The notes under the pieces: generated by a model
Database searches by the model: none
What the model saw: only the letters and a program-made list of their open reading frames with translations
What the model was told of the DNA's origin: nothing
Shown here: positions 17,410-26,674 of the stretch, in pieces
Position numbering within the stretch: position 1 is the first letter of the stretch
Layout: each line of letters starts with the position of its first letter
Program-made: the position numbers and the translations under genes
NCBI GenBank assembly: GCA_049334165.1
Contig: JBEGHD010000021.1
Source of the DNA: JBEGHD01 sp049334165
GTDB lineage: Bacteria > Bacteroidota > Bacteroidia > Flavobacteriales_D > Sanyastnellaceae
Reading direction: 5' to 3' (one strand)
DNA: 35,857 nucleotides

Positions 17410-17422
17410 AACTTGTCAAGTT
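17410..17422. promoter_or_regulatory. Palindromic operator candidate upstream of the GmrSD-like gene
   Basis: AACTTGTCAAGTT is a perfect inverted repeat (two 6-bp arms around one base), 21-33 bases before the ATG of the minus-strand gene. This is where a repressor would block translation or transcription. The regulator is unknown. Confidence 0.4.
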
Positions 17423-17537
17423 CGGCCTTGAGAGAAAAATTGAGTAATCGGTTAGGTGCTCCTAAAATAAACAGAAATACGAAAATCAAGATTAATTGAA
17501 GTGGAGATTGAAAGCAGGTAAAGCAAAATTCTAACGT

Positions 17538-17551
17538 TGTAAAATTTTACA
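17538..17551. promoter_or_regulatory. 14-bp palindrome in the divergent promoter region
   Basis: TGTAAAATTTTACA is a perfect palindrome in the 247-base region between the GmrSD-like gene and the divergent 105-aa gene. It may be an operator for either. AT-rich palindromes of this length can occur by chance, so this is tentative. Confidence 0.35.
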
Positions 17552-17636
17552 GACTGATATACTGACACTTACACTGGTGTCCTTTCGGGAATATGAGAAT
17601 TTTTGCTCCTTCAGTTCAAATTTAAAATCAAGAATT

Positions 17637-17954
17637 ATGACAGATTTCAAAAAGAGTTCTACGATTGAAATGTTTTTAAGAGGAGTACTTCAGATGGACG
17701 AGAGAACGGTTGCTGATCAGCTGAAAGAGACCTATTCTTTTTTGGCAGCTTATGAAAGAGGTGAAGGTTTCTGTACAAAACGAATGTACCAGAAGCGAAT
17801 GAAAGATGTGATCAGGCTGTTGGAGCAGGCTTTCCTTGCTTTGGAAAAAAGGAGTTCTGTGCTCAAGGAAATGGATCTTAAACTTGACCTGGAGAGGGTT
17901 ACTTGTGCAGAAGATCTTTACAAACTTTGTGTAAAGCTCACGCCATTCGCCTAG
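17637..17954 (+). CDS. Small helical hypothetical protein upstream of the DUF3800 gene
   Basis: This protein of about 105 aa (start MTDFKKSS) was not recognised. It is highly charged and predicted mostly alpha-helical, with Leu-rich amphipathic stretches (MKDVIRLLEQAFLALEKR). There is no signal peptide. A GTG 60 bases upstream is also in frame, but the ATG after an A-rich leader is preferred. It lies 89 bases ahead of the DUF3800 gene in the same direction. A regulatory or antitoxin-like role is possible, but no family evidence supports it. Confidence 0.6.
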   Translation: MTDFKKSSTIEMFLRGVLQMDERTVADQLKETYSFLAAYERGEGFCTKRMYQKRMKDVIRLLEQAFLALEKRSSVLKEMDLKLDLERVTCAEDLYKLCVKLTPFA

Positions 17955-17998
17955 CAATTAAGTTATTGAGATAGAACTGTTGCGGGCGCTATCAACAA

Positions 17999-18027
17999 TT
18001 GTTCATAAGTGGGTTTGATAACTTTTG
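17999..18027 (+). promoter_or_regulatory. Candidate promoter for the DUF3800 gene
   Basis: TTG (17999-18001) and TAACTTTTG (18019-18027) resemble the Bacteroidetes boxes with 17 bases between them. The ATG follows 17 bases later. If real, the DUF3800 gene can be expressed without the small upstream gene. Confidence 0.4.
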
Positions 18028-18043
18028 GTTCAACTTTAACTGA

Positions 18044-19330
18044 ATGGTAGGCCGGAAAAGCTTTACACTGAGTAAGTTTGAGGAATTTATCAATTCGAAC
18101 ATGAGATTAATAAACACTTCCCAGCCTTCAACTCCCTCAGGTAATAAAACTCATGAATCAAAAAAGGCAATTATCTGCATTGATGAGTTTGGCAATTCGC
18201 ATTTGGACTTATCTAAGGACGGAACCTTTAGCCATTTCGTGTATACGGCAATAGTTTTAGATGAAAAGAACAAAGAGAATGCTAGGCAAATAGTGGATGA
18301 AATTCGCAAGAGCTTTAGGCTGGGGGGAGTAATTAAGTCAAAGAATTTAGGAGACAAAAAGCACTTCAAGAAACGATTGAATATATTGAACTACCTGGTG
18401 GAGAATTTGGACTTTACCATTGATGTATTGGTTATAGATAAAAAGCTTTTAGACCAAAAAAGAGGTGGATTGCGGCACAAGGAGGTTTTCTACAAGTATT
18501 TTCAGAAGGTCTTCGTGCAGAAGTACAATGATAGATTCGAGTCATTTCAAATCTATGCTGATACAGTGGGTAGCACAGATTATGCTGACGAATTGGCAAG
18601 GTTTGTCAATGAGAAATCGGTAGTTAGAGATTTGTTTAATCCTGAAAGAAATTTTGAGCTAATAAATGATCAAGATGAAAATCTTGTGCAGTTAGCCGAT
18701 TTGATCGCTGGCTCTCTGGGAAGAGTCTATTGTAGTAGCCATGTTTGTAAAAGTCCGAAGGATATTTATGATGTGCTGCATCAACGATTATCAATTGAAC
18801 GCTTTCCATTACAAGCACAAAAAAGAAGTGCAGCATCAATTGAAAATCCTGATTTGGATGTAAAAATTAGAAAAATCGGAGAAAAGGCGATAACAGACTA
18901 TCGAAATGGAGGTGCGAGGAAGGGGTGTGTTAGAAGGACTTCTCTGCATTTGAGACTTTTAGAGTATTTGGAACAACAAATGGAAATGGACAGCTATCGA
19001 TTGACGCCCAGAGAGGAAATATTAGCGTATTTCAAGAACTTCACGGAAAAAGTAACAGAGGATAAACTGAGACAGCTAATTAGGGACGTGAGGTATAATG
19101 GAGTTTTGCTGGTAAGTCATCCTGGAAAGTCAGGCTATAAACTTGCTGCTAACTACAATGATATACTACAAAACTTTGAACACTTTATGGTTTACATTGA
19201 ACCAATGTTAAGAAAGGTGGAAGTAATGAACGAGGCTTTATCTCGATACTCGTTTAATGAAGTAAATCCACTAGAAAAGGAAAAAGAGTTGGCACCTTTG
19301 GAGAGGTTACTTGCACAGCTGACAAAGTAA
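18044..19330 (+). CDS. DUF3800 (RNase H-fold) protein with C-terminal winged-helix-like region
   Basis: This 428-aa protein has a DUF3800 core at residues about 42-235. Putative metal ligands are D47 and E48 in the IDEFGN strand (the usual hDESG motif), D173 in YADTVGS, and D219 in LVQLADLIAGSLGR. The fold is related to RNase H, and the family recurs in defence islands. Residues about 300-375 look like a winged helix (LTPREEILAYF ... VTEDKLRQLIRDVRYNG ... GYKLAAN), suggesting nucleic-acid binding. Gly replaces the usual Ser-Gly after the acidic pair. A nuclease in phage defence is inferred, not shown. Confidence 0.82.
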   Translation: MVGRKSFTLSKFEEFINSNMRLINTSQPSTPSGNKTHESKKAIICIDEFGNSHLDLSKDGTFSHFVYTAIVLDEKNKENARQIVDEIRKSFRLGGVIKSKNLGDKKHFKKRLNILNYLVENLDFTIDVLVIDKKLLDQKRGGLRHKEVFYKYFQKVFVQKYNDRFESFQIYADTVGSTDYADELARFVNEKSVVRDLFNPERNFELINDQDENLVQLADLIAGSLGRVYCSSHVCKSPKDIYDVLHQRLSIERFPLQAQKRSAASIENPDLDVKIRKIGEKAITDYRNGGARKGCVRRTSLHLRLLEYLEQQMEMDSYRLTPREEILAYFKNFTEKVTEDKLRQLIRDVRYNGVLLVSHPGKSGYKLAANYNDILQNFEHFMVYIEPMLRKVEVMNEALSRYSFNEVNPLEKEKELAPLERLLAQLTK

Positions 19331-19400
19331 TCTAAGCCATCAGAAATTGAATTACATGAGAATTTTTCAAAATATTTTATTTGTCATAGCTTTGGTATAA

Positions 19401-19433
19401 TTTGGCAGATCCCTGCATTTTGAACTATCTTTA
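19401..19433 (+). promoter_or_regulatory. Promoter of the repeat/dockerin gene
   Basis: TTTG (19401-19404), a 21-base spacer and TATCTTTA (19426-19433) fit the Bacteroidetes pattern. It overlaps an in-frame upstream GTG, which supports the ATG at 19456 as the true start. Confidence 0.5.
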
Positions 19434-19455
19434 AGTGATCTTAACCGAATTAGCT

Positions 19456-21798
19456 ATGAAAATATCAACAACTATTCTCTTTCTTACTACACTGTGTTTT
19501 TTTGTATGTATCGAGAATTGCATATCGCAAAGTTGGATTCCCTTAGGGCCAGATGAAAACAATCAGGTATCTTTTTCTGAAGCAACATATACAGATATCG
19601 CAATAGATCAAGAAGGAGTAATCTATGTCGTTTTCAAAGACCTTCTTCATGGATCCAAAGCTACTGTTAGAAAGTACAATGGTGTTTCTTGGACTAATGT
19701 TGGAACACCGGGTATTTCAGAAGATGATGCTTACTTCACCGATATTGAATTAGACTCCAATGGCCTGCCATTGATTGCGTACCAAGATCATGCGCATGGA
19801 TTAGGAGCAACAGTGAAGTATTTTGACGGAGCTGAATGGGTCTCTATAGGGTCACCTGGATTTTCTGCAGGAGAAATTCAAACCATTTCTTTAGAGGTGA
19901 CCTCCGAAAATGAACCAATCGTGGCATACGTTGATGTGGAGAACGGCTCCACACTTACAGTCAAAAAATACACTAATGACGAATGGCTGACATTAGGCAC
20001 CGTAGGGTTCACTGAAGGTGAGGTAGCTGATCCATCGCTGGTACTTAATCAAAATAACACTCCTTTCGTGGCTTACAAAGACTATTCTGCCGAGTCAAAG
20101 CTCACTGTAAAAAAATTAGTTGAAGGGGACTGGTTGTCTATAGGAGGCGAAGGTGTTTCTAATGGGGAGGCTAGTGATATTTCAATTGATTTTGATCAAG
20201 AGGAGAGTGTCTACGTTGCATTTCAGGATGCTAGTCAATCAGGTAAGGTAACAGTCATGCACTACATTGATAACACATGGCTGGAACTAGGATCGCCCGG
20301 TTTTTCCCAAGGTGCTGCAAAATATATTGACCTCAAAATTGATAGTAATAACCTGCCTTATGTTGCATATCAGGATGAAGGTTATGATGAAAGAGCAGCG
20401 GTTAGTCTGTATGATGGAAATGAATGGCTGGACATTAGCAATGCTGGAATTTCAATAGAAGACGCTTTTTCAACAAAAATTGCACTAGATAACAACAATC
20501 AACCTTTTGTGATTTACAGAGATATAGGTGCATCAAACCGCGCATTTGTTAAACGAAAAAATGATAATAACAATTGGGAAACTGTTGGTAGTGATCCCTT
20601 CTCAGCTGGAACAGCAAGTCTAGCTCCGATAGTGATAAATTCGAATGGAATTCCTTATGTAGCATATCGTGACGGTGCCAATAATGCAAAAGCGACAGTA
20701 AAAAAATTCACAAATAATACATGGACGACTGTTGGATTTGAAGGTATATCCGAGGGGTGGGCCTTCAACGTTTCACTTGCGATAAGCCCTGATGACATAC
20801 CATATGTTGCCTATACGGATTATGAGCATGGTCAAAGAATCACTGTTCAAAAATATGAAGATGCCACTTGGCAGCTGGTTGGCCCACCAGGATTTACTGA
20901 TTCTCAAGCAAGTGGTGCTTCAATTGTTTCGGACACTGAAGGCAATATATATGTCGGGTACAGAGACTATTCGAATGGTATGGATGGAGACATATCTGTT
21001 CAAAAGTATAATGACTCTGAATGGGAGGTTGTAGGAAGTGCGGGCTTGGTGGGTGAATCAGCTTCAGATCTTCACCTTGAAATTGATATGGACAACAATT
21101 TATTTATCAGCTACAAGAAACATAGCACCGGGAAAATCAGTGTAAAAAAGTACGAAAATGGAGAGTGGTCGTTTGTGGGAGATGAAGGAATAAGTGCGGG
21201 AAATGCGTTTCATTCATCTATGACAGTAGATCAAACAGGAACCCCCTATGTAATCTATAGTGATAATGGGTATACTGACAATGGAATACCTTATGGGAAT
21301 CGCGCCACAGTGAAGGTTTTTAATGGTAGCTCATGGGAAACTGTTGGTAATGAAGGGTTTTCAGATGGAGTGGCTAGATACACTTACTTGAGCATTGACA
21401 ATTTAGGAGTCCCATATGCAGTTTTTCGTGATCAGGGAGTGAACAGTAGAGCAGTTGTTGAAAAATTCAATGGTAATTATTGGCATACAGTAGTTTCCGA
21501 GAGTATTTCCATTGGAACAGCATCCTATCCTTCGATTGCATTTGATTGTAACAATATTCCCTTTGTCGTATTCAATAGCGGTGGAGCATGGGGATATAAG
21601 CTCAGTGACTATTGTACTGCAGCGGACCTTGACTATAACCTTCAGGTTGACACTTCTGATTTGCTTTTGTTAATCGGCTCTTACGGATGCTCCTATGACA
21701 ACTGCCAACACGATATAATCCTTGATAATCAAGTTGATACGAATGATTTGTTGATTTTGATCGCACACTACGGCACTTCGTGTAGTTCATGCAACTAA
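19456..21798 (+). CDS. Secreted propeller-like repeat protein with C-terminal dockerin-like module
   Basis: This exported protein is about 780 aa. The N-terminus is a signal peptide (MKISTTILFLTTLCFFVCIE). About 14 tandem repeats of roughly 45-50 residues follow, each with a pattern like W-x-x-V/I-G ... GFSxGxA ... IxxDxxxxPYVAYxD ... TVKKY. Repeats of this size are compatible with beta-propeller blades; 14 would make two seven-bladed propellers. The last 60 residues carry two dockerin-type calcium-binding segments (DLDYNLQVDTSDLLLLIGSYG and ILDNQVDTNDLLILIAHYG) with flanking cysteines. No T9SS domain is present. Ligand and role unknown. It is an unexpected surface protein amid defence genes. 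Confidence 0.82.
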   Translation: MKISTTILFLTTLCFFVCIENCISQSWIPLGPDENNQVSFSEATYTDIAIDQEGVIYVVFKDLLHGSKATVRKYNGVSWTNVGTPGISEDDAYFTDIELDSNGLPLIAYQDHAHGLGATVKYFDGAEWVSIGSPGFSAGEIQTISLEVTSENEPIVAYVDVENGSTLTVKKYTNDEWLTLGTVGFTEGEVADPSLVLNQNNTPFVAYKDYSAESKLTVKKLVEGDWLSIGGEGVSNGEASDISIDFDQEESVYVAFQDASQSGKVTVMHYIDNTWLELGSPGFSQGAAKYIDLKIDSNNLPYVAYQDEGYDERAAVSLYDGNEWLDISNAGISIEDAFSTKIALDNNNQPFVIYRDIGASNRAFVKRKNDNNNWETVGSDPFSAGTASLAPIVINSNGIPYVAYRDGANNAKATVKKFTNNTWTTVGFEGISEGWAFNVSLAISPDDIPYVAYTDYEHGQRITVQKYEDATWQLVGPPGFTDSQASGASIVSDTEGNIYVGYRDYSNGMDGDISVQKYNDSEWEVVGSAGLVGESASDLHLEIDMDNNLFISYKKHSTGKISVKKYENGEWSFVGDEGISAGNAFHSSMTVDQTGTPYVIYSDNGYTDNGIPYGNRATVKVFNGSSWETVGNEGFSDGVARYTYLSIDNLGVPYAVFRDQGVNSRAVVEKFNGNYWHTVVSESISIGTASYPSIAFDCNNIPFVVFNSGGAWGYKLSDYCTAADLDYNLQVDTSDLLLLIGSYGCSYDNCQHDIILDNQVDTNDLLILIAHYGTSCSSCN

Positions 21799-21821
21799 TA
21801 TAGATAGCAAATAACGAATTT

Positions 21822-24800
21822 TTAAGAAGGTTTACTAGAGGTTAAATTGATTCCATCAACCTCCCTCATAATCCTATCCGTCTCCGCTAATGCTACAATG
21901 ATCTTCTGGTAGTGTCGGATGTCATCAATTGACAGCTCCCGGCCTTTTCGGTCTTTGAGCCATTTTTGAGCTGGTTGATAGCCCCCTATGTAAAACTCCC
22001 AGGCCACGAGTGGGACTTTGTCGAAGTACTGGTCATCATTAATCCAGACTTTACCGTGTGTTTCATCTGTTGGTTCAAAACCGGGGCTGGTTTTGGTGAT
22101 TTTCCTGGTGATTATGTTGTCACCAGCTTCAGGATAGGTGGTGATGAAGTCTTCTACTATTGGATGTTCCAGCAGGTGGATCTGGCGCAGCTCACCACCG
22201 AGGTTTACCAGTTGCCAAAATTGCTCTGGATCTTCAGGGTAAGGCACGCGTGGAAAGTCGATCTTTAAGAACTCCTTGTATTTTTCGCGATAAGTCGGAC
22301 TGTGAAGTACAGAATAGATGTAATCCAGCAAATCGATAGGAGCAATCATATTTTTCCCCTTTTCTCTATCTTCCGGCTCGTCAACAAACTCCATTTTGAG
22401 CTTTTGGAGGAACTTACCTACAATATCCTTGTTGAGATTGGGTCTGCGCTTTTGCTCTTCCGTGCTGCTCTGGATAGTTTCTTCGGGATATAGGTAAAGA
22501 GGGAAGTTCATAGCATTCGACCCTGTATTGGGAGAAAGGAAGATTGCTTCCGAAATTATTCGACTTACAAAAATATGTGCAAAACTCTCATCCTTAAAAG
22601 CTTTTGGGCAAAGCAAGCTTATATTCCTTTTTCCTTTTATGTGTTGCATAGTATCAATGCGACTCCTCTCAACAAAGTGTGGCTCATAATATATCCACTG
22701 GTTATCAAATGGCCTGTATGAAATTGGCTTAATTACGCTAGGGTCGAACACTTTTGCTTCAGCCTGAACATTTTCAATCTTCCAACTCTTGTTTTCTCTA
22801 ATAGAATATTTCTGGATTAGAGAGGATTTATCAAGTCGAAAGAAATTTTCTATACGGGTTTCAAGTTCATGTCTGCTACGATCAATGACGAAAGAATCTC
22901 GTGATGTTACTATGCCAATACTGTTTAAATTAAACAACTCATTCAATTTTACTCCCTGGTTGTACTCATCCTGAAGCTCGAAATTCTTCTGAACCATAAA
23001 GTACATTGGAAGCTTCATGGGTAATTCAATAAAATTTAAAGTATTTACACTTCCACTGGCAAGTGTTTCATATTTTCTTTGACGGTCACCGTATAAATCC
23101 AGATGAAATACTTTACCTAATTCAGAATTCTTTTTCCTCCCAGTTTTTACAAAGAGATTAATACTCACACCCTGCATGATGTCAAATACGTTTTCGTCTT
23201 TACTCCCGTCAGGGGTTGTTTCTTTTTTCTTGCTGTTTCCGTGAAGGTCAATCGTATAAATTTTGTCATACGTTCTAAGTAGATTCCAGCGCATTCCACG
23301 AAACGTAGGATTGTCTAAAAAACCATGAGGGTTAATGAAAGCTAAGATTCCTTCGCCATTCTTTTCGATGAAATACTGACTGTACCGGATAAACTTCACA
23401 TAATCATCATTAATCCACTTAGGGTTCCGTTCGTTCAATTTTTCTTTTCCTCCGGGTTCCTTTTTATAGTCCTCCATGAGGTTCATAATCCATTTTCCTT
23501 TATTTTGACTCTCACCACTGTAAGGAGGATTTCCAATCACGCACATTACTGGTGTATCCCGCTTGATGTGGTTGGCTTCATTGGCTTCACTACTCAACCA
23601 GTTGGCAAAGAGGGTTCCGGTGTCTGGGTGATGTTCTTCGAGACTATTTGTCAGGTAAACTCGCAAACGTTGATCTGTTTGTGGTTTGTAACCAGTTTCA
23701 GTCAACAGTAAATCCAGCTTCAAGTGAGCCATGGCATAGGAGGCCATTAAAATTTCAAAACCATTTAAACGGGGTAATAGGTGGTTATCCACGTACTGGC
23801 TCCAGATGCCTTCCTGTCCTTTAAATCTTTGGTGGATTTGCTTCACAACTTCCGCCAGGAAAGTTCCCGTTCCAGTTGCGGGGTCGAGGATTTGCACGCG
23901 ATGTACTTCTTCATCAATACTTTCCTCACCTATAATTTTCGCTTTAGTTGTTCTCTTATCAAATTTCGGAACCTTCCGCTTTATCTTCACTTTTCCGGTA
24001 TCAGCTAGTCCGTCTTTTAATCCAAACTCATCTTTCAGAATGTCATCAACAGCACGCACAATGAAATTCACCACTGGTTCTGGAGTGTACCATACACCAC
24101 GGCTCTTGCGAAGCTTAGGGTCGTATTCTGCCAGGAAGGTTTCGTAAAAGTGAATGATTGGATCATTCATGGCTGTGGCTTTCCCAAAGTCTTTGAGCAA
24201 ATCTGCCACGTTCGTTGCACGGAAAACATCACTCAGATCATCCACAATCCAGGAAAGGCGACTGTCCAGGTCGTAACCTGCTATGTACTGGAAGAGCTTT
24301 CTTAAGAAAGGATTGGACTTTGGAATGAGGGAGGCAGCTTCGTATCTGCTAAAGTCATCCAGAGTTGGATCATGCAATCTTGCTGCGAACATCCCATAAG
24401 CGATTGTTTGTGCATAGATGTCAGCAAAACCTTTTGGTGAAATATTGTGAATAAGAATGTCCTTAAAAGCTGTGTACTGTTCAAGAAGAGCTGGATTTAC
24501 TGGCTGTTCTTCTTTTAAATCAGCCTCTAGCGTATTTTCAAATACTTCTTTCATCAGCCGAGCCTTATTTGCCATCATCTTACTCAGCTTCTGTGCTGAC
24601 TTAATGGTTTGACCGTAAGTAGAAGCAAAATCCACTACCATGTTCTCAAATGACTCAAATTGATCGGGGAGTGGAGTAACTTCCTTCCCATTTACCTCTG
24701 CAATACTCAATTGCTTCACGAGTTCACCATTTCGGTATAGCCAGAAATCATGATAATTGGTGATAATCAAATTATCCAGCGATTCCCGGTACCGTTCGAA

Positions 24801-25052
24801 CTGTTCTTTGTAGGTCTTACTGCCCAGGTCAGCACCAATGTCTTTTGCTTCGATATACCCTACAGGGATTTTCTTCTTCGTAAGGATGTAGTCTGGAGCA
24901 CCACAATCGATTCGAGCTGGTTCGTTGGTGATCAGAGCATCTGGGACAAGCTCTTCAAGCAGGTTTTGTAAATCTCCACGATAGGAATGCTCACGAGAGA
25001 TCCCTGATTTATAGCGGGTATTCAGCTTTTCGACATACTGATGGACGGTCAT
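21822..25052 (-). CDS. Single-chain restriction-modification enzyme, type ISP/IIG-like
   Basis: This 1076-aa protein joins nuclease, methyltransferase and target recognition. Residues about 1-120 contain a PD-(D/E)xK nuclease (P53-D54 in GAPDY, E68-A-K70 in YIEAKD). Residues about 300-560 are an N6-adenine methyltransferase with SAM motif DPATGTGTF (390-398) and catalytic NPPY (508-511). The remainder carries the type ISP-style recognition region. Classic type ISP enzymes such as LlaGI have a helicase domain between nuclease and methylase; none is seen here and the protein is shorter, so type IIG behaviour is likely. It should both methylate self DNA and cut unmodified DNA. Its stop codon is 23 bases from the convergent dockerin gene. 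Confidence 0.88.
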   Translation of the reverse strand: MTVHQYVEKLNTRYKSGISREHSYRGDLQNLLEELVPDALITNEPARIDCGAPDYILTKKKIPVGYIEAKDIGADLGSKTYKEQFERYRESLDNLIITNYHDFWLYRNGELVKQLSIAEVNGKEVTPLPDQFESFENMVVDFASTYGQTIKSAQKLSKMMANKARLMKEVFENTLEADLKEEQPVNPALLEQYTAFKDILIHNISPKGFADIYAQTIAYGMFAARLHDPTLDDFSRYEAASLIPKSNPFLRKLFQYIAGYDLDSRLSWIVDDLSDVFRATNVADLLKDFGKATAMNDPIIHFYETFLAEYDPKLRKSRGVWYTPEPVVNFIVRAVDDILKDEFGLKDGLADTGKVKIKRKVPKFDKRTTKAKIIGEESIDEEVHRVQILDPATGTGTFLAEVVKQIHQRFKGQEGIWSQYVDNHLLPRLNGFEILMASYAMAHLKLDLLLTETGYKPQTDQRLRVYLTNSLEEHHPDTGTLFANWLSSEANEANHIKRDTPVMCVIGNPPYSGESQNKGKWIMNLMEDYKKEPGGKEKLNERNPKWINDDYVKFIRYSQYFIEKNGEGILAFINPHGFLDNPTFRGMRWNLLRTYDKIYTIDLHGNSKKKETTPDGSKDENVFDIMQGVSINLFVKTGRKKNSELGKVFHLDLYGDRQRKYETLASGSVNTLNFIELPMKLPMYFMVQKNFELQDEYNQGVKLNELFNLNSIGIVTSRDSFVIDRSRHELETRIENFFRLDKSSLIQKYSIRENKSWKIENVQAEAKVFDPSVIKPISYRPFDNQWIYYEPHFVERSRIDTMQHIKGKRNISLLCPKAFKDESFAHIFVSRIISEAIFLSPNTGSNAMNFPLYLYPEETIQSSTEEQKRRPNLNKDIVGKFLQKLKMEFVDEPEDREKGKNMIAPIDLLDYIYSVLHSPTYREKYKEFLKIDFPRVPYPEDPEQFWQLVNLGGELRQIHLLEHPIVEDFITTYPEAGDNIITRKITKTSPGFEPTDETHGKVWINDDQYFDKVPLVAWEFYIGGYQPAQKWLKDRKGRELSIDDIRHYQKIIVALAETDRIMREVDGINLTSSKPS

Positions 25053-25124
25053 AGGTTTGGTTGAGTTTAAGTGTTAGGTTGAACAAGGTGGGTAAAAATA
25101 AGAAAAGGGTGAATAAGCCTTGAC

Positions 25125-26411
25125 TTAGATAATGACTTCATTCAGTTTAACCTTCCAGTCAGTAAAGACATCTTTTGCGCTTCTTTTTCCTGTGTGATGG
25201 ATCGATTTAAAGTTTGGTGGAGAATCTATTATTCCTTGCTTATAATGCTGCTTGAATTTGTTTCTGCCAACAGAGTGCACATGCCCTATGATCTCCTCCA
25301 TTCTTCTGTATTGTTCCTCTATTTCTAGAACGTCCCGATCAAAACTCCATACATAGGTAGCGTGTGATTCAAGTAATTCCCAAATAAAGTGGATCTGATT
25401 CGCGCCAGTCACAGTGAATAGGAAACCGAAGTGGGGGTGAAGAGTAAACCTTAATTTTTGATCAGGATTGTGCCTCTTCAAAGCTAGGTACTCCAATTGT
25501 TTTTGATTCCGAACCCCTTTCTCTTGTACGAAGGTCCAAAGCAAGTCTTCTTCAGTTTGATTGAACACGTTTTGTCCACTTTCTTCAGAGCTCAATGATT
25601 CAAATATGTCATCAGAAGTAAAAAGCGTTCTGTCCGGATTTGAGTCCTGTGATTCCTTGGTGAGCTCTAATGTCCTTTTCAGCTTTACTGAATCAATGAG
25701 CTCGGGTGTGATGCGGTCGATCTGGTCAGATTGAGTCGAAACTGATATCAACGTTCCATTCTGCACTGATAGCTTAACACTTACCTTAATTTTTTCAATT
25801 TTCAGTGCCTTTTTGAACCAAGTTTTGATTGTGTCAAACTCTTTTTTAATAGTCTCATTTTTGACGTCTAACTCATAACCCTCTTGAATTTCATCGAAGA
25901 AGTGGGAGAATACCATTTTGCCATCAGCGAAACTGATCTCTGAAAAATCTTTAGTTACTGTTACAATTCTATCAATAATTGGATCCTCAATTGCTGGAAA
26001 TGACTCCGAATCGAACTTCCTTAATTGTGCTGTTGGAACATCTACTTTTGGTCGAGGCTGAACATCGATATTTTCAACAATCTCCTTCAGTTTAATTGGT
26101 TGATAGCGTGTGAGAAGAGGTTCTAAATCTGGCCAATTAAACTTTGTAAAATGGATCTGTTTTATAGAGTTTTTTGATCTTTGCTTGTCGAATTTATCGA
26201 CTTCCTCAACATCATAATCTAATATATTGAGCAAGAGACTTTTGTTTCCTGAATCAAGCGCTTCTAATCCGACTTTCCAAAATATTGGTTTGTGAAGCCT
26301 GAAAGTGAGATCTTTATGAGGTATGTTTGTTGATTCAATAGGGATATGAATCTGAGGTGTTAGACTTACTCCTTCATTCTCGATTTTTATGAGAAACTCT
26401 TTGTTTTTCAT
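25125..26411 (-). CDS. Hypothetical protein upstream of the restriction-modification gene
   Basis: This protein of about 428 aa was not recognised. It has no signal peptide or membrane segment. The first 150 residues look beta-rich, residues about 190-235 are charged, and the C-terminal 120 residues have many aromatics and His (RFTLHPHFGFLFTVTG, IIGHVHSVGRNKFKQH). The ATG at 26411 is preferred; an in-frame TTG lies 39 bases upstream. It ends 72 bases before the ISP-like gene on the same strand, so co-transcription is likely. It could be a regulator, a nuclease or a second component of the R-M locus, but no motif decides between these. Confidence 0.72.
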   Translation of the reverse strand: MKNKEFLIKIENEGVSLTPQIHIPIESTNIPHKDLTFRLHKPIFWKVGLEALDSGNKSLLLNILDYDVEEVDKFDKQRSKNSIKQIHFTKFNWPDLEPLLTRYQPIKLKEIVENIDVQPRPKVDVPTAQLRKFDSESFPAIEDPIIDRIVTVTKDFSEISFADGKMVFSHFFDEIQEGYELDVKNETIKKEFDTIKTWFKKALKIEKIKVSVKLSVQNGTLISVSTQSDQIDRITPELIDSVKLKRTLELTKESQDSNPDRTLFTSDDIFESLSSEESGQNVFNQTEEDLLWTFVQEKGVRNQKQLEYLALKRHNPDQKLRFTLHPHFGFLFTVTGANQIHFIWELLESHATYVWSFDRDVLEIEEQYRRMEEIIGHVHSVGRNKFKQHYKQGIIDSPPNFKSIHHTGKRSAKDVFTDWKVKLNEVII

Positions 26412-26476
26412 GTGGATTTCAAGTTGCAATAGCTCATTCTGAATTCTCAAAGTTTATTGAGATATTCAAGTAATGT

Positions 26477-26506
26477 AAAATCTATTTTGGCCACTTCTGG
26501 TTCCAA
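26477..26506 (-). promoter_or_regulatory. Candidate promoter for the 428-aa gene/R-M operon
   Basis: On the minus strand, TTGG (26503-26506), an 18-base spacer and TAGATTTT (26477-26484) resemble the Bacteroidetes promoter with one mismatch in each box. Confidence 0.4.
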
Positions 26507-26674
26507 GCAACAATTTAAGAAATTGGGTTAAGGCAAAAGAAAAAATTCTAGTTTCTCAACAAGGTTATGATAACATCTAACTTCCAGTTGAACTCAAACT
26601 CTATGTTTCTTACGTGACTTGCAATTAGTTTTTGGTTCAGCTCAAGATGGTGGCTTCATACATCAACAAGAAGT

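Noticed and set aside
17577..17636. GTG start for the 105-aa gene (20 residues longer)
   Set aside because: The ATG at 17637 follows an A-rich leader typical of the phylum, while the extension has no distinct character. It cannot be fully excluded.
19456..21798. CRISPR-like or DNA-level tandem repeat
   Set aside because: The repeats are conserved at protein level only, vary in DNA sequence, and have no spacer structure. No CRISPR array or cas gene was found anywhere in the window.
26412..26450. TTG start for the 428-aa gene
   Set aside because: An ATG is available 13 codons later, and the extra residues give no recognisable feature.
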